Position numbers and translations under genes: made by a program | Source: Agrobacterium arsenijevicii | GTDB taxonomy: Bacteria; Pseudomonadota; Alphaproteobacteria; Rhizobiales; Rhizobiaceae | Direction of reading: 5' to 3' | Assembly (NCBI GenBank): GCA_000949895.1 | Contig: JWIT01000016.1 | Span: 33,689-97,688 of the forward strand | DNA: 64,000 nt | In this document: piece by piece, positions 7,917 through 17,724 of the stretch | How positions within the stretch are numbered: position 1 is the stretch's first letter | Layout: every line of letters begins with the position of its first letter | The notes under the pieces: generated by a model | What the model was told of the DNA's origin: nothing | Seen by the model: the letters and a program-made list of their open reading frames with translations, nothing else | Database searches by the model: none

Positions 7917-9392
7917 ATGAGCAGTCAGATCATTCCTGTTGAAGCTTTTGATTGTGTCGTTTTCGGCGGCACAGGCGATCTGGCGGAGCGCAAGCTTCTG
8001 CCGGCCCTTTATCACCGTCAGGTCGAAGGCCAGTTTACGGAACCGACCCGCATCATCGGCGCTTCGCGTTCGGTCATGAGCCATGAGGAATATCGCAAAT
8101 TCGCGCAGGACGCGCTGAAGGAGCACCTGAAGGCGGGCGAATATGACGACGCGCAGGTTGCGCTGTTCCTCAACCGGCTTTTCTACGTTCCCGTCGACGC
8201 CAAATCCGGCAACGGATGGGACGTGCTGAAGAAGCTGCTCGACGAGGGCAAGGAGCGCATTCGCGCCTTTTATCTGGCCGTCGCGCCCGGCATTTTCGGC
8301 GATATCGCCGACAAGATCCGCGAATACAAGCTGATCACCCGCTCGACCCGCATCGTCGTCGAAAAGCCGATCGGCCGCGACCTTGCCTCGGCGCAGGAAC
8401 TCAACGACACCATCGGCCATGTCTTCAAGGAAGAGCAGATCTTCCGCATCGACCACTATCTCGGCAAGGAGACGGTGCAGAACCTGATGGCGCTGCGTTT
8501 TGCCAACGCGCTTTACGAGCCGCTGTGGAATTCCGCCCATATCGACCACGTGCAGATCACGGTCGCCGAAGCGGTCGGCCTCGAGGGCCGCGCCGGTTAT
8601 TACGACACGGCCGGTGCGTTGCGCGACATGGTGCAGAACCATATTCTGCAATTGCTTTGCCTCGTCGCCATGGAGCCACCCGCTTCCATGAACGCGGAAG
8701 CCGTGCGTGACGAAAAGCTCAAGGTTCTGCGCTCCCTCAAGCCGATCGACACCAGCAATGTCGAAAAGCTGACGGTTCGCGGCCAGTACCGCGCCGGCGC
8801 TTCCGCAGGCGGCCCGGTGAAGGGTTATCTGGAGGAGCTGGAGGGCGGCGTTTCAAATACGGAAACCTTCGTCGCCATCAAGGCCGAAATTGCCAACTGG
8901 CGCTGGGCCGGCGTTCCCTTCTACATCCGCACCGGCAAGCGTCTTGCGACCCGCGTTTCGGAAATCGTCGTCACCTTCAAGCAGATCCCGCATTCGATCT
9001 TCGATGATGCGGCCGGCAAGATCGAGGCTAACAAGCTGGTCATTCGCCTGCAGCCGGACGAAGGCGTCAAGCAGTCGCTCCTCATCAAGGATCCCGGCCC
9101 GGGCGGCATGCGCCTGCGTCAGGTTTCGCTGGACATGAGCTTTGCCGAAGCCTTCAACGTGCGCAGCCCCGATGCCTATGAGCGCCTGCTGATGGATACC
9201 ATCCGCTCCAACCAGACCCTGTTCATGCGCCGCGACGAAGTGGAAGCGGCATGGGACTGGATCGACCCCATTCTCAAGAGCTGGGAAGATCTGGCGCAGG
9301 GCGTACAGGGTTACACCGCAGGAACATGGGGTCCGAGCGGCTCGATCGCATTGATCGAGCGCGACGGCCGCACCTGGCACGACGCTGATTGA
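7917..9392 (+). CDS. zwf: Glucose-6-phosphate 1-dehydrogenase
   Basis: Oxidises glucose 6-phosphate to 6-phosphogluconolactone with NADP(+), feeding the Entner-Doudoroff and pentose phosphate routes; cytoplasmic. 491 residues, the standard length. The N-terminal coenzyme motif GGTGDLAERKLLPALY and the catalytic signature RIDHYLGKETVQN are intact. The ATG at 7917 (MSSQIIPVEAFD) gives the usual N-terminus; an in-frame ATG at 7884 is possible. First gene of zwf-pgl-edd, the common order in agrobacteria and rhizobia. Confidence 0.97.
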   Translation: MSSQIIPVEAFDCVVFGGTGDLAERKLLPALYHRQVEGQFTEPTRIIGASRSVMSHEEYRKFAQDALKEHLKAGEYDDAQVALFLNRLFYVPVDAKSGNGWDVLKKLLDEGKERIRAFYLAVAPGIFGDIADKIREYKLITRSTRIVVEKPIGRDLASAQELNDTIGHVFKEEQIFRIDHYLGKETVQNLMALRFANALYEPLWNSAHIDHVQITVAEAVGLEGRAGYYDTAGALRDMVQNHILQLLCLVAMEPPASMNAEAVRDEKLKVLRSLKPIDTSNVEKLTVRGQYRAGASAGGPVKGYLEELEGGVSNTETFVAIKAEIANWRWAGVPFYIRTGKRLATRVSEIVVTFKQIPHSIFDDAAGKIEANKLVIRLQPDEGVKQSLLIKDPGPGGMRLRQVSLDMSFAEAFNVRSPDAYERLLMDTIRSNQTLFMRRDEVEAAWDWIDPILKSWEDLAQGVQGYTAGTWGPSGSIALIERDGRTWHDAD

Positions 9393-9402
9393 GGGCGCGA
9401 AG

Positions 9403-10101
9403 ATGAGCGAAACAATGCACGTCTTCGACACTGCTGCCGAACTGGCGAACACTCTCGCAGCGGATGTCGCCCAGCGCCTCGATGCGGCAACGAAAGAATA
9501 CGGGACGGCAAGCATTGCCGTTTCCGGCGGTTCGACGCCCAAGCTGTTCTTTCAGGCGCTTTCCCGCCATGATCTCGACTGGAGCAACATCAGCGTAACG
9601 CTGGTGGACGAACGTTTCGTGCCGCCGGAAAACGAGCGCTCGAACCATCGTCTGGTCGGCGAGAACCTGTTGCAGGACAAGGCGAAGGCGGCCTATTTCG
9701 TACCGCTGTTCCAGCCGGCGGCCTCGCCCGAGGATGCGGCCACACTTGCGACCGTCAAGACCGAGGCGATCTGCGATCCGTTCGATGTTGTCGTGCTCGG
9801 CATGGGAACAGACGGCCACACGGCATCGTTCTTTCCCGGTGGCGACAACCTCTATGAGGCGCTCGACCTTGACGAACCGCGTGGCGTTTTGACTATGGCG
9901 GCGGAAAATGCGGGAGAGGAGCGGCTGACGTTCAACTTCTCCAGCCTTCACGATGCGGGTTTTCTGGTGTTGCATATCGAAGGCGCCGCAAAAAAAGCGA
10001 CGCTTGAAAAAGCACAGTCGGGCGAGGATGAGGACGAAATGCCGATCCGCGCCGTGCTGAACCGGGCTGAAACGCTCGTGGATATATACTGGGCGCCATA
10101 A
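9403..10101 (+). CDS. pgl: 6-phosphogluconolactonase
   Basis: Hydrolyses 6-phosphogluconolactone to 6-phosphogluconate. 232 residues with the NagB/DevB-type motifs AVSGGSTPKLFF near residue 40, VDERFVPPENERSNH, and GMGTDGHTASFFPG near residue 135. It starts 10 bp after zwf stops, so translation is probably coupled. It supplies the substrate for Edd, encoded next. Confidence 0.96.
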   Translation: MSETMHVFDTAAELANTLAADVAQRLDAATKEYGTASIAVSGGSTPKLFFQALSRHDLDWSNISVTLVDERFVPPENERSNHRLVGENLLQDKAKAAYFVPLFQPAASPEDAATLATVKTEAICDPFDVVVLGMGTDGHTASFFPGGDNLYEALDLDEPRGVLTMAAENAGEERLTFNFSSLHDAGFLVLHIEGAAKKATLEKAQSGEDEDEMPIRAVLNRAETLVDIYWAP

Positions 10102-10225
10102 CCAGACGCGGTTGCCGCGCAAGCGGCTCCGCGACAGCGCCCGACGATAAGAAGACGCAAACACGATAACCGGTCCTTCATCTCCCGGAACGCCGGTTCT
10201 CGACCAACGAACAGGATGAACGCTC

Positions 10226-12046
10226 ATGTCCGCCGATTCCCGCATTCAGGCCATTACCGCCCGTATCGTCGAACGCTCCAAGCCCTACCGCGAGACCTAT
10301 CTCGAACGGCTGCGGCTGCAGGTTTCGAAAGGCGTTCATCGTTCCACTCTCTCCTGCGGCAACCTCGCGCATGGATTTGCGGTCTGTTCCCCCGCCGACA
10401 AGGACCTCCTTGCCGGCGACCGGGTCGGCAATCTCGGCATCATCACCGCCTATAACGACATGCTATCGGCGCATCAGCCTTACGAGACCTTCCCGGCCAT
10501 CATCCGCGAGGCCGCAGCGCAAGCCGGCGGCGTGGCGCAGGTGGCGGGCGCGGTGCCTGCCATGTGCGACGGCGTGACCCAGGGCCAGCCCGGCATGGAG
10601 CTTTCGCTGTTTTCCCGTGATGCCATCGCCATGGCTGCCGGCATCGGCCTGTCGCACAACATGTTCGACGCCGCCGTCTATCTCGGCGTCTGCGACAAGA
10701 TCGTGCCCGGCCTCGTCATCGCCGCGCTTTCCTTTGGTCACCTGCCCTCCATCTTCATTCCGGCCGGCCCGATGACTACCGGTCTGCCGAATGACGAGAA
10801 ATCCCGCATTCGCCAGCTTTATGCTGAAGGCAAGGTCGGCCGCGCCGAGCTGCTGGAAGCGGAATCGAAATCCTATCACGGCCCCGGCACCTGCACCTTC
10901 TACGGCACGGCGAATTCCAACCAGATGCTGATGGAGATCATGGGTTTCCATATGCCCGGCTCCTCCTTCATCAATCCCGGCACGCCGCTACGTGAAGCAC
11001 TGACGCGCGAGGCCGCCAAGCGGGCGCTTGCCATCACTGCGCAGGGTAATGAATTTACGCCTGCGGGCGAGATGATCGACGAACGCTCGATCGTCAACGG
11101 CGTCGTCGGCCTGCATGCGACGGGCGGCTCGACCAACCATACGATGCATCTGATCGCCATGGCGCGTGCTGCCGGCATCATCCTTACCTGGCAGGATATT
11201 TCCGATCTCTCGGATATCGTGCCGCTGCTCGCCCGCGTCTATCCCAATGGTCTTGCGGATGTGAACCACTTCCACGCCGCCGGCGGCATGGGCTTCCTCA
11301 TCAAGCAACTGCTGAAACATGGTTTCGTGCATGACGACGTGCGTACCGTCTTCGGACACGGTCTTGAAGCCTACACCGTGGATGCCAAGCTTGACGAAAA
11401 CGGTGCGGTGACCCGCGAGCCCTCGCCCGAGCAGAGCCACGACCCCAAGGTTCTCGCCAGCATCGAAACGCCGTTCCAGCCAACCGGTGGCCTGAAAATG
11501 CTGACCGGTAATCTCGGCAAATCGGTCATCAAGATTTCCGCCGTCAAGCCTGAACGCCACATCATCGAGGCGCCCGCAATCGTGTTTAACGACCAGCAGG
11601 AGCTTCAGGATGCGTTCAAGGACGGCAAGCTCAACCGCGACTTCATCGCCGTCGTCCGTTTCCAGGGACCGAAGGCCAATGGCATGCCGGAACTGCACCG
11701 CCTGACGCCGCCGCTCGGCGTGCTGCAGGACCGTGGTTTCAAGGTGGCACTGGTGACGGACGGGCGCATGTCCGGCGCTTCCGGCAAGGTGCCGGCCGCC
11801 ATTCACGTCACGCCGGAAGCCTCCGAATGCGGACCGATCTCGCTCATCCGCGACGGCGACATCATCCGTCTCGACGCCGTTTCCGGATCGCTGGAAGTGC
11901 TGGTTTCCGCAGCGGAACTGGCGAAGCGCGAACCGGCGCGCGCCGACCTTTCCGGCAACGAATGGGGCATGGGCCGCGAACTTTTCGCCCCCTTCCGCCG
12001 CAATGTCGGCCCGGCCGATCAGGGTGCCAGCGTTCTGTTCCATTGA
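10226..12046 (+). CDS. edd: Phosphogluconate dehydratase
   Basis: Converts 6-phosphogluconate to 2-keto-3-deoxy-6-phosphogluconate, the committed Entner-Doudoroff step. 606 residues, full length for the IlvD/Edd family. The iron-sulfur-ligand regions [14 protein letters not shown] and [14 protein letters not shown], and the [15 protein letters not shown] and [18 protein letters not shown] signatures are intact. An AGGATGA ribosome site precedes the ATG. The 124-bp gap after pgl is longer than the zwf-pgl gap, so an internal promoter is possible. The partner aldolase gene eda is not in the window. Confidence 0.97.
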   Translation: MSADSRIQAITARIVERSKPYRETYLERLRLQVSKGVHRSTLSCGNLAHGFAVCSPADKDLLAGDRVGNLGIITAYNDMLSAHQPYETFPAIIREAAAQAGGVAQVAGAVPAMCDGVTQGQPGMELSLFSRDAIAMAAGIGLSHNMFDAAVYLGVCDKIVPGLVIAALSFGHLPSIFIPAGPMTTGLPNDEKSRIRQLYAEGKVGRAELLEAESKSYHGPGTCTFYGTANSNQMLMEIMGFHMPGSSFINPGTPLREALTREAAKRALAITAQGNEFTPAGEMIDERSIVNGVVGLHATGGSTNHTMHLIAMARAAGIILTWQDISDLSDIVPLLARVYPNGLADVNHFHAAGGMGFLIKQLLKHGFVHDDVRTVFGHGLEAYTVDAKLDENGAVTREPSPEQSHDPKVLASIETPFQPTGGLKMLTGNLGKSVIKISAVKPERHIIEAPAIVFNDQQELQDAFKDGKLNRDFIAVVRFQGPKANGMPELHRLTPPLGVLQDRGFKVALVTDGRMSGASGKVPAAIHVTPEASECGPISLIRDGDIIRLDAVSGSLEVLVSAAELAKREPARADLSGNEWGMGRELFAPFRRNVGPADQGASVLFH

Positions 12047-12055
12047 TGGAGTGAT

Positions 12056-12080
12056 GGCGAAGGCTGTATCGGCCTTCGCC
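12056..12080 (+). terminator. Probable terminator of the zwf-pgl-edd operon
   Basis: A 9-bp perfect stem, GGCGAAGGC at 12056-12064 and GCCTTCGCC at 12072-12080, with a 7-nt loop, 10 bp after the edd stop. The following T content is modest (TCCCTATGCTTTG), so termination efficiency is uncertain. Confidence 0.6.
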
Positions 12081-12209
12081 TCCCTATGCTTTGACAGTGG
12101 CCCACAAAACCCGCACTGAAACCGCTTTATTTCCCGTCTCTTAAACGCCAAACTTGTCATGCGGCTGTGATGATCGCCCTATAGGGCCTTCTCAGCCAAC
12201 GGCGGGACG

Positions 12210-13604
12210 ATGGCGCAATTTCAGATGATGGGGCCGGATATGACGATTTTCTCAAGCAAGCGCCGCGATGTGCTGAAGCTTATGGCCGGCACCGCCATGC
12301 TGCCGCTGATGATGGTGGCAACGCCGGTTGCGGCGCAAGGCGTGGCGCTGCGTGCAATCGTCATCGCAGACCTGCATTCGGCCTATGAGCGCATCGGACA
12401 GCTTCTCGCGGCAATAGAAACCCGCATCGCCGCCGATAAGGTGCCCCATATCATTCTTCTGAACGGTGACCTGTTCGAAACCGGCAATGCGGTGGCGACA
12501 CGTTCGGCCGGTGAAATCGAGTGGACCTTCCTGGCGGCGCTCGCCAAACTCGCACCCACCGTCATCAACATCGGCAACCATGAGCCGGATATCGATAACG
12601 ACCTTGCCAATTTCGTCAGCCGCGCCCGCGCGCTCGGCATAACCGTGCTTTCCAACATCATCGACAAGCGTACCGGCGCTGCTTATGCACCAGCCAGTGC
12701 CGAAGTGAGTGCAGGCGGACAGCCGGTCGTCGTCGCCGGCCTTGCCACCAACGCGATCAACACCTATCCGAAGGCGACGCGCGAGATGCTGGATATTCCG
12801 CAACCCGTGGAGTGGGCGAAGGAAAATCTGCCTGCCATCGTCAAGCGGGATGCGATCAACATCGTTCTCAGCCATGCCGGCGTCGTTGCCGACCGCGATA
12901 TCCTGCCATTGCTGCCAGACGGCACCCTGCTGGTCGGCGGTCACGATCACCTGAACTTCGTGCATGAACAGGGCGCAACGCGTTATGTCCACACCGGCTC
13001 ATGGTGCACCTCCATGGCCGTTGCGACAATCACTGCCCCCGGCAAGGCTCCGACCATCGAGACGGTCGCCATTGACAGCGGCGCCCCCGCCTCCCCGGCG
13101 CTCAAGAGCCTGATCGAGCAGACGCTTGCAAAACATCTCACTGCGGAAGAACGGGCAATCGTCGGCAAATCCGAGAAGGCAATGACCGTCGACGAGGCGG
13201 GACGCCATGTGGCGCATCTCATCGCCGCGAAAGCGGGTGCGGATGTCGGCTTCATCGCCCATACGTCGCTCGGTGCCGGTCTGCCGCAGGGCGATATTCG
13301 CCAATACGATTTCAACGCCTCGCTGCGTTTCGACGGCAAGCTGATGGTGACGGAAGTGGATGGCGAAGCACTTGCCGAAATCCTTAAGCGCTGCAACCAG
13401 GACGGCGATATTCCGCTTGCCGCGCGCACTGGCGATTATCTCTACGCCATGCCGGAAAAACCGGAAACGAAACAGCGCTACAAGCTGGTGTGCAACGACT
13501 GGTCCGCTACCAACCAGAAATCCTATTTCGGCCGCAGCGATCTTGCGTTTGCGGAAGTGCCGGATGTGAAGCTGAAGCAGACCGTCTTGGGCGGGCTTTC
13601 CTGA
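12210..13604 (+). CDS. Exported metallophosphoesterase / 5'-nucleotidase-family protein
   Basis: 464 residues (454 if the in-frame ATG at 12240 is used). The N-terminus has a twin-arginine-like export signal, SSKRRDVLKLMAGTAML, then a cleavable region ending in PVAAQG. The calcineurin-like domain has all metal motifs in order: VIADLH, NGDLFE, NIGNHE and GGHDH. The C-terminal third (from about residue 310) resembles the 5'-nucleotidase C-terminal domain of UshA-like enzymes. A periplasmic role in releasing phosphate from nucleotides is likely; the substrate is inferred. It stands alone between the edd terminator and a toxin-antitoxin pair. Confidence 0.85.
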   Translation: MAQFQMMGPDMTIFSSKRRDVLKLMAGTAMLPLMMVATPVAAQGVALRAIVIADLHSAYERIGQLLAAIETRIAADKVPHIILLNGDLFETGNAVATRSAGEIEWTFLAALAKLAPTVINIGNHEPDIDNDLANFVSRARALGITVLSNIIDKRTGAAYAPASAEVSAGGQPVVVAGLATNAINTYPKATREMLDIPQPVEWAKENLPAIVKRDAINIVLSHAGVVADRDILPLLPDGTLLVGGHDHLNFVHEQGATRYVHTGSWCTSMAVATITAPGKAPTIETVAIDSGAPASPALKSLIEQTLAKHLTAEERAIVGKSEKAMTVDEAGRHVAHLIAAKAGADVGFIAHTSLGAGLPQGDIRQYDFNASLRFDGKLMVTEVDGEALAEILKRCNQDGDIPLAARTGDYLYAMPEKPETKQRYKLVCNDWSATNQKSYFGRSDLAFAEVPDVKLKQTVLGGLS

Positions 13605-13637
13605 ACCGGGGCCTGGCGCATGTAAGGCACAACGTCG

Positions 13638-13937
13638 CTAGTCTTGCGGGAAGAGAATGGATTCGTAGTCCTGAGCACCGTTCAAGATGTGCAAAATTTC
13701 CACGCGCGTCTCGGTAATGCGATAAAAAACGAGATAGTTTTCGTAAGGGCGGCGGCGAATGCCGGTTTGCTCGTAACGGGGCACAAGCGGGAATGCCTGG
13801 GGCATTTCCGCCAGCCTTAAACACCGTTCAAGCAATTCGGTGATGAATGTTTCTGCCCGCCGGGGATTATCGGATGCAATGAAATCGCCAATACGTTCGA
13901 GGTCTGTTTTGGCCTCGTCGGTAAGAACGACGATCAC
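13638..13937 (-). CDS. parE: ParE/RelE-superfamily toxin
   Basis: 99 residues with the ParE pattern: an N-terminal beta strand and helix (VVLTDEAKTDLERIGDFIA), the central arginine-rich GIRRRPYENYLVFYRI and the C-terminal RVEILHILNGAQDYE strand. ParE-type toxins generally act on DNA gyrase. Its start overlaps the end of the antitoxin gene by four bases (ATGA), so expression is translationally coupled to the antitoxin. Confidence 0.92.
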   Translation of the reverse strand: MIVVLTDEAKTDLERIGDFIASDNPRRAETFITELLERCLRLAEMPQAFPLVPRYEQTGIRRRPYENYLVFYRITETRVEILHILNGAQDYESILFPQD

Positions 13938-14197
13938 AAGCCGCGCTCTTTCCCCATTTTCCGGTACTTGGCGGTCAACTCCGATGCAACATCCTCGACC
14001 GGTGTGACGCGCCCCGCATCCGCATCGGCAATGCCCCGCGCAATGGCGGCATCAAGAACAGCCAGTTTCTTTTCTCGCTCTTCTACCAGCCGAACGCCCT
14101 CCCGCAGCACCTCGCTACGTGAGTTATAGCGCCCCGACTTCACAAGATCGGAAACGTAGGTTTCAAGGTGGTGACCGAGATTAGCGCTGCTTGCCAT
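13934..14197 (-). CDS. parD: ParD-family antitoxin (CC2985 type)
   Basis: 87 residues. The N-terminus is a ribbon-helix-helix DNA-binding domain (NLGHHLETYVSDLVKSGRYN then SRSEVLREGVRLVEERE), and the C-terminal tail is the toxin-binding region. First gene of the pair, which is the usual order and lets it autoregulate the operon. No mobile-element remnants are visible around the pair. Confidence 0.92.
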   Translation of the reverse strand: MASSANLGHHLETYVSDLVKSGRYNSRSEVLREGVRLVEEREKKLAVLDAAIARGIADADAGRVTPVEDVASELTAKYRKMGKERGL

Positions 14198-14322
14198 GCC
14201 GATATCCTCTTCGCTTCCTCTTATACCATCCGGTGATAATAGTTAGCAATGAAAGGACGGTTCTACGAGGCAAACGGCAGACGCGGTCGGCCGGCCGTTT
14301 TCACCAATCTACGGAGAGGTAT

Positions 14323-14679
14323 TCAGAACGAGCGAATATCCAGCTTCCGGTCCTTGTGTGCCGGATGCGTGCTGAACACGAAAATGCGGTCCAGTTCCTT
14401 TTGCGTCAGCATGCGTAGGAAGCGGACGTGGATGGTGTTGTTGGCGTTGACGCGCAACATCACGCAGCCGATCTTGGTGATGCGGGCATCGGGAATATCC
14501 AGATAGAACTGGTTCGGCAGATTATATTTCGTCAGCAGCGCCAGCACGGCCTCAGTCTGGGAGATGCGGATGACGTCGCAACGGCGGGCGGCCATGTGCA
14601 TGACGGCCTTCTCGGTATATTCGATGCGCGCCGCATTCATGGTATCTTCCATGCGAAACCGGCCTTCGCGGTCGTACAT
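14323..14679 (-). CDS. Degenerate PilZ-like protein
   Basis: 118 residues from the ATG at 14679, chosen for the GGGAAGAA ribosome site; a longer frame would need a TTG at 14769. The stretch ARRCDVIRISQTEAVLALL resembles the PilZ core (C-x-V-x-D-I-S-x-x-G-A-x-L), but the key Asp and Gly are Arg and Ala, and the N-terminal RxxxR switch is not clear. It might therefore be a PilZ fold that no longer binds cyclic di-GMP. Homologous-looking small proteins occur in rhizobia. Stands alone between parDE and aglK. Confidence 0.5.
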   Translation of the reverse strand: MYDREGRFRMEDTMNAARIEYTEKAVMHMAARRCDVIRISQTEAVLALLTKYNLPNQFYLDIPDARITKIGCVMLRVNANNTIHVRFLRMLTQKELDRIFVFSTHPAHKDRKLDIRSF

Positions 14680-14867
14680 GAAGGATTCTTCCCTGGTCAG
14701 GTAACTGTTCTTGACGACACCCGCACTGCTCTGCACGCCCGGACTCCCATGCTCTATCAACGCCTCCAAGATTAGGACATAGTCTTTAACAATTTATATC
14801 AGCGTCGTCTTAGATAGACCGGAAGCGGTACATTTCCGACGTTTTTCCACAGCGGCAAAAGGTCATG

Positions 14868-14897
14868 AAAAAACCCCGGAACGGGGACGTTCCGGGG
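14868..14897 (-). terminator. Intrinsic terminator of the agl operon
   Basis: A perfect 10-bp stem (CCCCGGAACG with CGTTCCGGGG, 4-nt loop) followed on the minus strand by six T residues, just after the aglK stop. It closes the aglEFGAK transcript. Confidence 0.92.
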
Positions 14898-14922
14898 CAT
14901 GTTTTTCGGAGAGCGCAGGCGA

Positions 14923-16011
14923 TTATCTGCGGTAACTCTTGCCTTCAGCGTCGAAGAGATGGAGCTTTGCCTGCGGTGCCACAAAGCGCAGGGTCTGCCC
15001 CTTGGCGACGGAAACGATGCCCGGCACCTTGACGATAATCGGCTCCTGCCCCTTGGGCGCTTCGAGATAAAGCAGGGTCACTTCCCCGAGAGCCTCGACG
15101 ATCGCGACTTTTCCCTCGAAAAGATAATCGTCGCCGGTGACGATGCTCAAATCCTCCGGCCGGACACCGAAGCTCGCGGCCTTGCCCTGCTCGGTTGCAG
15201 GTGTGGGAACGACGACGTTCAGCGTCTTCCCGCCGGCAAGTTCGATGGAGGTCCGCTCCCCTGTTCCGGCAATCTTCGCCGCGATGATGTTCATGGCGGG
15301 CGAGCCGATGAAGCGGGCCACGAAGAGGTTGGCCGGGTTTTCATAAAGTTCGAGCGGAGCGCCGACCTGTTCCACGCGACCCGCATTCAAAACGACGATA
15401 CGATCCGCCAGCGTCATCGCCTCCACCTGGTCGTGAGTGACGTAGATCATCGTCGTATCGGCCATCTGTTCGTTGAGCTTGGCGATCTCGATGCGGGTTG
15501 CGACACGCAGTGCGGCATCGAGGTTCGACAGCGGCTCGTCGAACAGGAAGACCTTGGGATTGCGGCAGATCGCGCGGCCGATGGCGACGCGCTGGCGCTG
15601 GCCGCCGGAAAGTGCCTTGGGCAAACGTTCCAGATATTGCGTCAGCTGCAGGATTTCAGCCGCAGCGCGAACGCGGCGATCGATTTCCTGGCGGTTTTCC
15701 TTGGCGATCTTCATGCCGAAGGCCATGTTGTCGTAAACGGTCATATGCGGATAGAGCGCATAGGACTGGAACACCATGGCAATGCCCCGGCGCGAAGGCG
15801 GGATTTCATTGACGAGCTGGCCGTCGATAAACATCTCGCCGCCGGTGATCTCCTCCAGACCGGCGATCATGCGCAGAAGCGTCGATTTTCCGCAGCCCGA
15901 GGGGCCGACGAAAACGATGAATTCGCCCTGTTCGATCTCCAGATCGATGCCGTGCAGAACCTTCACCTGCCCGTATGATTTGCGGATATCCTTGAGAACG
16001 AGACTTGTCAT
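14923..16011 (-). CDS. aglK: Alpha-glucoside ABC transporter, ATP-binding subunit
   Basis: Energises import of alpha-glucosides such as sucrose, trehalose and maltose. 362 residues of the MalK/UgpC class: Walker A GPSGCGKST, signature LSGGQRQR, Walker B VFLFDEPLSNLDA, and switch VTHDQVEAM, then a C-terminal TOBE-type regulatory domain. The ATG at 16011 follows a GGGAGGA ribosome site. Last gene of aglEFGAK, 20 bp after aglA, followed by a strong terminator. Confidence 0.95.
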   Translation of the reverse strand: MTSLVLKDIRKSYGQVKVLHGIDLEIEQGEFIVFVGPSGCGKSTLLRMIAGLEEITGGEMFIDGQLVNEIPPSRRGIAMVFQSYALYPHMTVYDNMAFGMKIAKENRQEIDRRVRAAAEILQLTQYLERLPKALSGGQRQRVAIGRAICRNPKVFLFDEPLSNLDAALRVATRIEIAKLNEQMADTTMIYVTHDQVEAMTLADRIVVLNAGRVEQVGAPLELYENPANLFVARFIGSPAMNIIAAKIAGTGERTSIELAGGKTLNVVVPTPATEQGKAASFGVRPEDLSIVTGDDYLFEGKVAIVEALGEVTLLYLEAPKGQEPIIVKVPGIVSVAKGQTLRFVAPQAKLHLFDAEGKSYRR

Positions 16012-16031
16012 GGGTGTTCCTCCCTCATCTA

Positions 16032-17717
16032 TCAGGCGTAACGGGCGAAGAAAGCGCCCCATGCCGGAAGTTCTACGCTTCTGCCCTCAAGGCCGCTTGC
16101 AAAGCCGTGGCCTTCGAGAACCTCCCAGTTCCCTTCCGGCAGCGTCGCCTTTGCGGGCGTCGCGGACAGATTGAAGAGGCAAAGAACGGTTTCGTTGCCG
16201 AGAGTGCGGGAATAGCTCAGCACGTCCCCCTCCACCGGCTGGAATTCGATGCCGCCCTTGGCGAAAGCGGGGTGTTTTTTGCGGAAGGACAGGAACCGGC
16301 GGTAATGCTCCAGCACGGAGGCCTCGTTGCCCTGCTGGGCGCTGACGGCGCGCTGCTTGTGTTCGGCCGGAATAGGCAGCCAGGTCTTGTCCGAGGTCGA
16401 GAAACCGGCCTGCGCATGGCCGGCGTCCCACACCATCGGTGTGCGGCAACCATCGCGGCCCTTGAATTCCGGCCAGAACTGGATGCCGTAGGGATCCTGC
16501 AAATCCTCAAAGGCGATATCGGCTTCGGTGAGGCCGAGTTCCTCGCCCTCATAGATGCAAACGGAACCGCGCTGCGTCATGAGTAGCGCTGAAAGCACCT
16601 TGGCGAAGGCATCCTTGTCTTCGACATGTTCGCCCCAGCGGCTGACATGGCGCACGACATCGTGGTTGGAAAATGCCCAGCAGGCCCAGCCTTCCGGCGC
16701 GGCCTTGGCGAAATCCGCCTGCACATCGGCAACACGCTGCGGGGTTAGAGCGTCCGGTGCCAGGAATTCGAAGGCGTAGCACATCTGCATCTTGTCATCG
16801 CCGGAGGTATATTCGCCAACGATTTCGAGACCGCGCTGGCTGTCGCCCACTTCGCCGACAGCAGCGATGTCCGGGAACTCGTCCAGCACGGCACGAAAGC
16901 GCTTCAGGAACGCGATGTTTTCCGGGCGATTCTTGTCGTAGAGATGTTCCTGGAAGTTATAGGGATTGACCGCAGGAGCCGTGGAGGCGTTGCGGCGCTC
17001 CGGCGCCAGCGCCGGGTTGTCGCGCAGTTCCAGGTCGTGGAAATAGAAGTTGATCGTGTCGAGGCGGAAACCATCGACGCCGCGCTTCAGCCAGAAGCGG
17101 GTGATATCAAGCAGTTCTTCCTGCACTTCCGGATTATGCAGATTGAGGTCCGGCTGCGAGGTCAGGAAGTTGTGCATGTAATATTGCATGCGGGTCGGAT
17201 CCCACTGCCAGCCGGAGCCGCCGAAGATCGACAGCCAGTTGTTGGGCGGCGTGCCATCCGGCTTGCTGTCCGACCAGACATACCAGTCCGATTTCGGATT
17301 GTTGCGGCTGGCGCGGCTTTCCACGAACCACGGATGCTGGTCCGAGGTATGCGACATGACGAGATCGATCATCACACGGACGCCGAGCCGGTGGGCTTCA
17401 GCGATCAACCCGTCGAAATCGGCTAACGTACCGAACATCGGATCGACATCGACATAATTCGAGACGTCGTAACCGAAATCCTTCATCGGCGAGGTGAAGA
17501 AAGGCGAAATCCAGATGGCGTCTGCGCCGAGACTGGCAATATGCGCCAGCCGGTCGGTGATGCCCTTGAGATCGCCGATGCCGTCGCCGTTGGAGTCCTG
17601 ATAGGAGCGCGGGTAGATCTGGTAGATCACGGCGCCGCGCCACCAATCCTTGTTGGGCCTCAAAGCGGAAGTCACCGGAGCGGTCATAGTCTCATCCTGT
17701 CTGGTATGGGCGTTCAT
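16032..17717 (-). CDS. aglA: Alpha-glucosidase (GH13)
   Basis: Cytoplasmic enzyme that splits imported alpha-glucosides. 561 residues (551 from a second ATG at 17687). It has the GH13 barrel with all key motifs: VMIDLVMSHTSDQHPW, the nucleophile Asp in GVDGFRLDTINFY, the acid/base Glu in AVGEVGD, and the transition-state Asp in FSNHDVVRH. The gene starts 7 bp after aglG stops, so it is coupled to the transporter genes; this transporter-hydrolase pairing is characteristic of agl loci. Confidence 0.95.
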   Translation of the reverse strand: MNAHTRQDETMTAPVTSALRPNKDWWRGAVIYQIYPRSYQDSNGDGIGDLKGITDRLAHIASLGADAIWISPFFTSPMKDFGYDVSNYVDVDPMFGTLADFDGLIAEAHRLGVRVMIDLVMSHTSDQHPWFVESRASRNNPKSDWYVWSDSKPDGTPPNNWLSIFGGSGWQWDPTRMQYYMHNFLTSQPDLNLHNPEVQEELLDITRFWLKRGVDGFRLDTINFYFHDLELRDNPALAPERRNASTAPAVNPYNFQEHLYDKNRPENIAFLKRFRAVLDEFPDIAAVGEVGDSQRGLEIVGEYTSGDDKMQMCYAFEFLAPDALTPQRVADVQADFAKAAPEGWACWAFSNHDVVRHVSRWGEHVEDKDAFAKVLSALLMTQRGSVCIYEGEELGLTEADIAFEDLQDPYGIQFWPEFKGRDGCRTPMVWDAGHAQAGFSTSDKTWLPIPAEHKQRAVSAQQGNEASVLEHYRRFLSFRKKHPAFAKGGIEFQPVEGDVLSYSRTLGNETVLCLFNLSATPAKATLPEGNWEVLEGHGFASGLEGRSVELPAWGAFFARYA

Positions 17718-17724
17718 GGAATTA

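Noticed and set aside
10988..12160. A 390-codon minus-strand frame opposite edd
   Set aside because: Antisense shadow of a well-supported gene; low-complexity composition.
14249..14506. An 85-codon plus-strand frame between parD and the PilZ-like gene
   Set aside because: Mostly antisense to the PilZ-like gene, with no ribosome site and no protein-like pattern.
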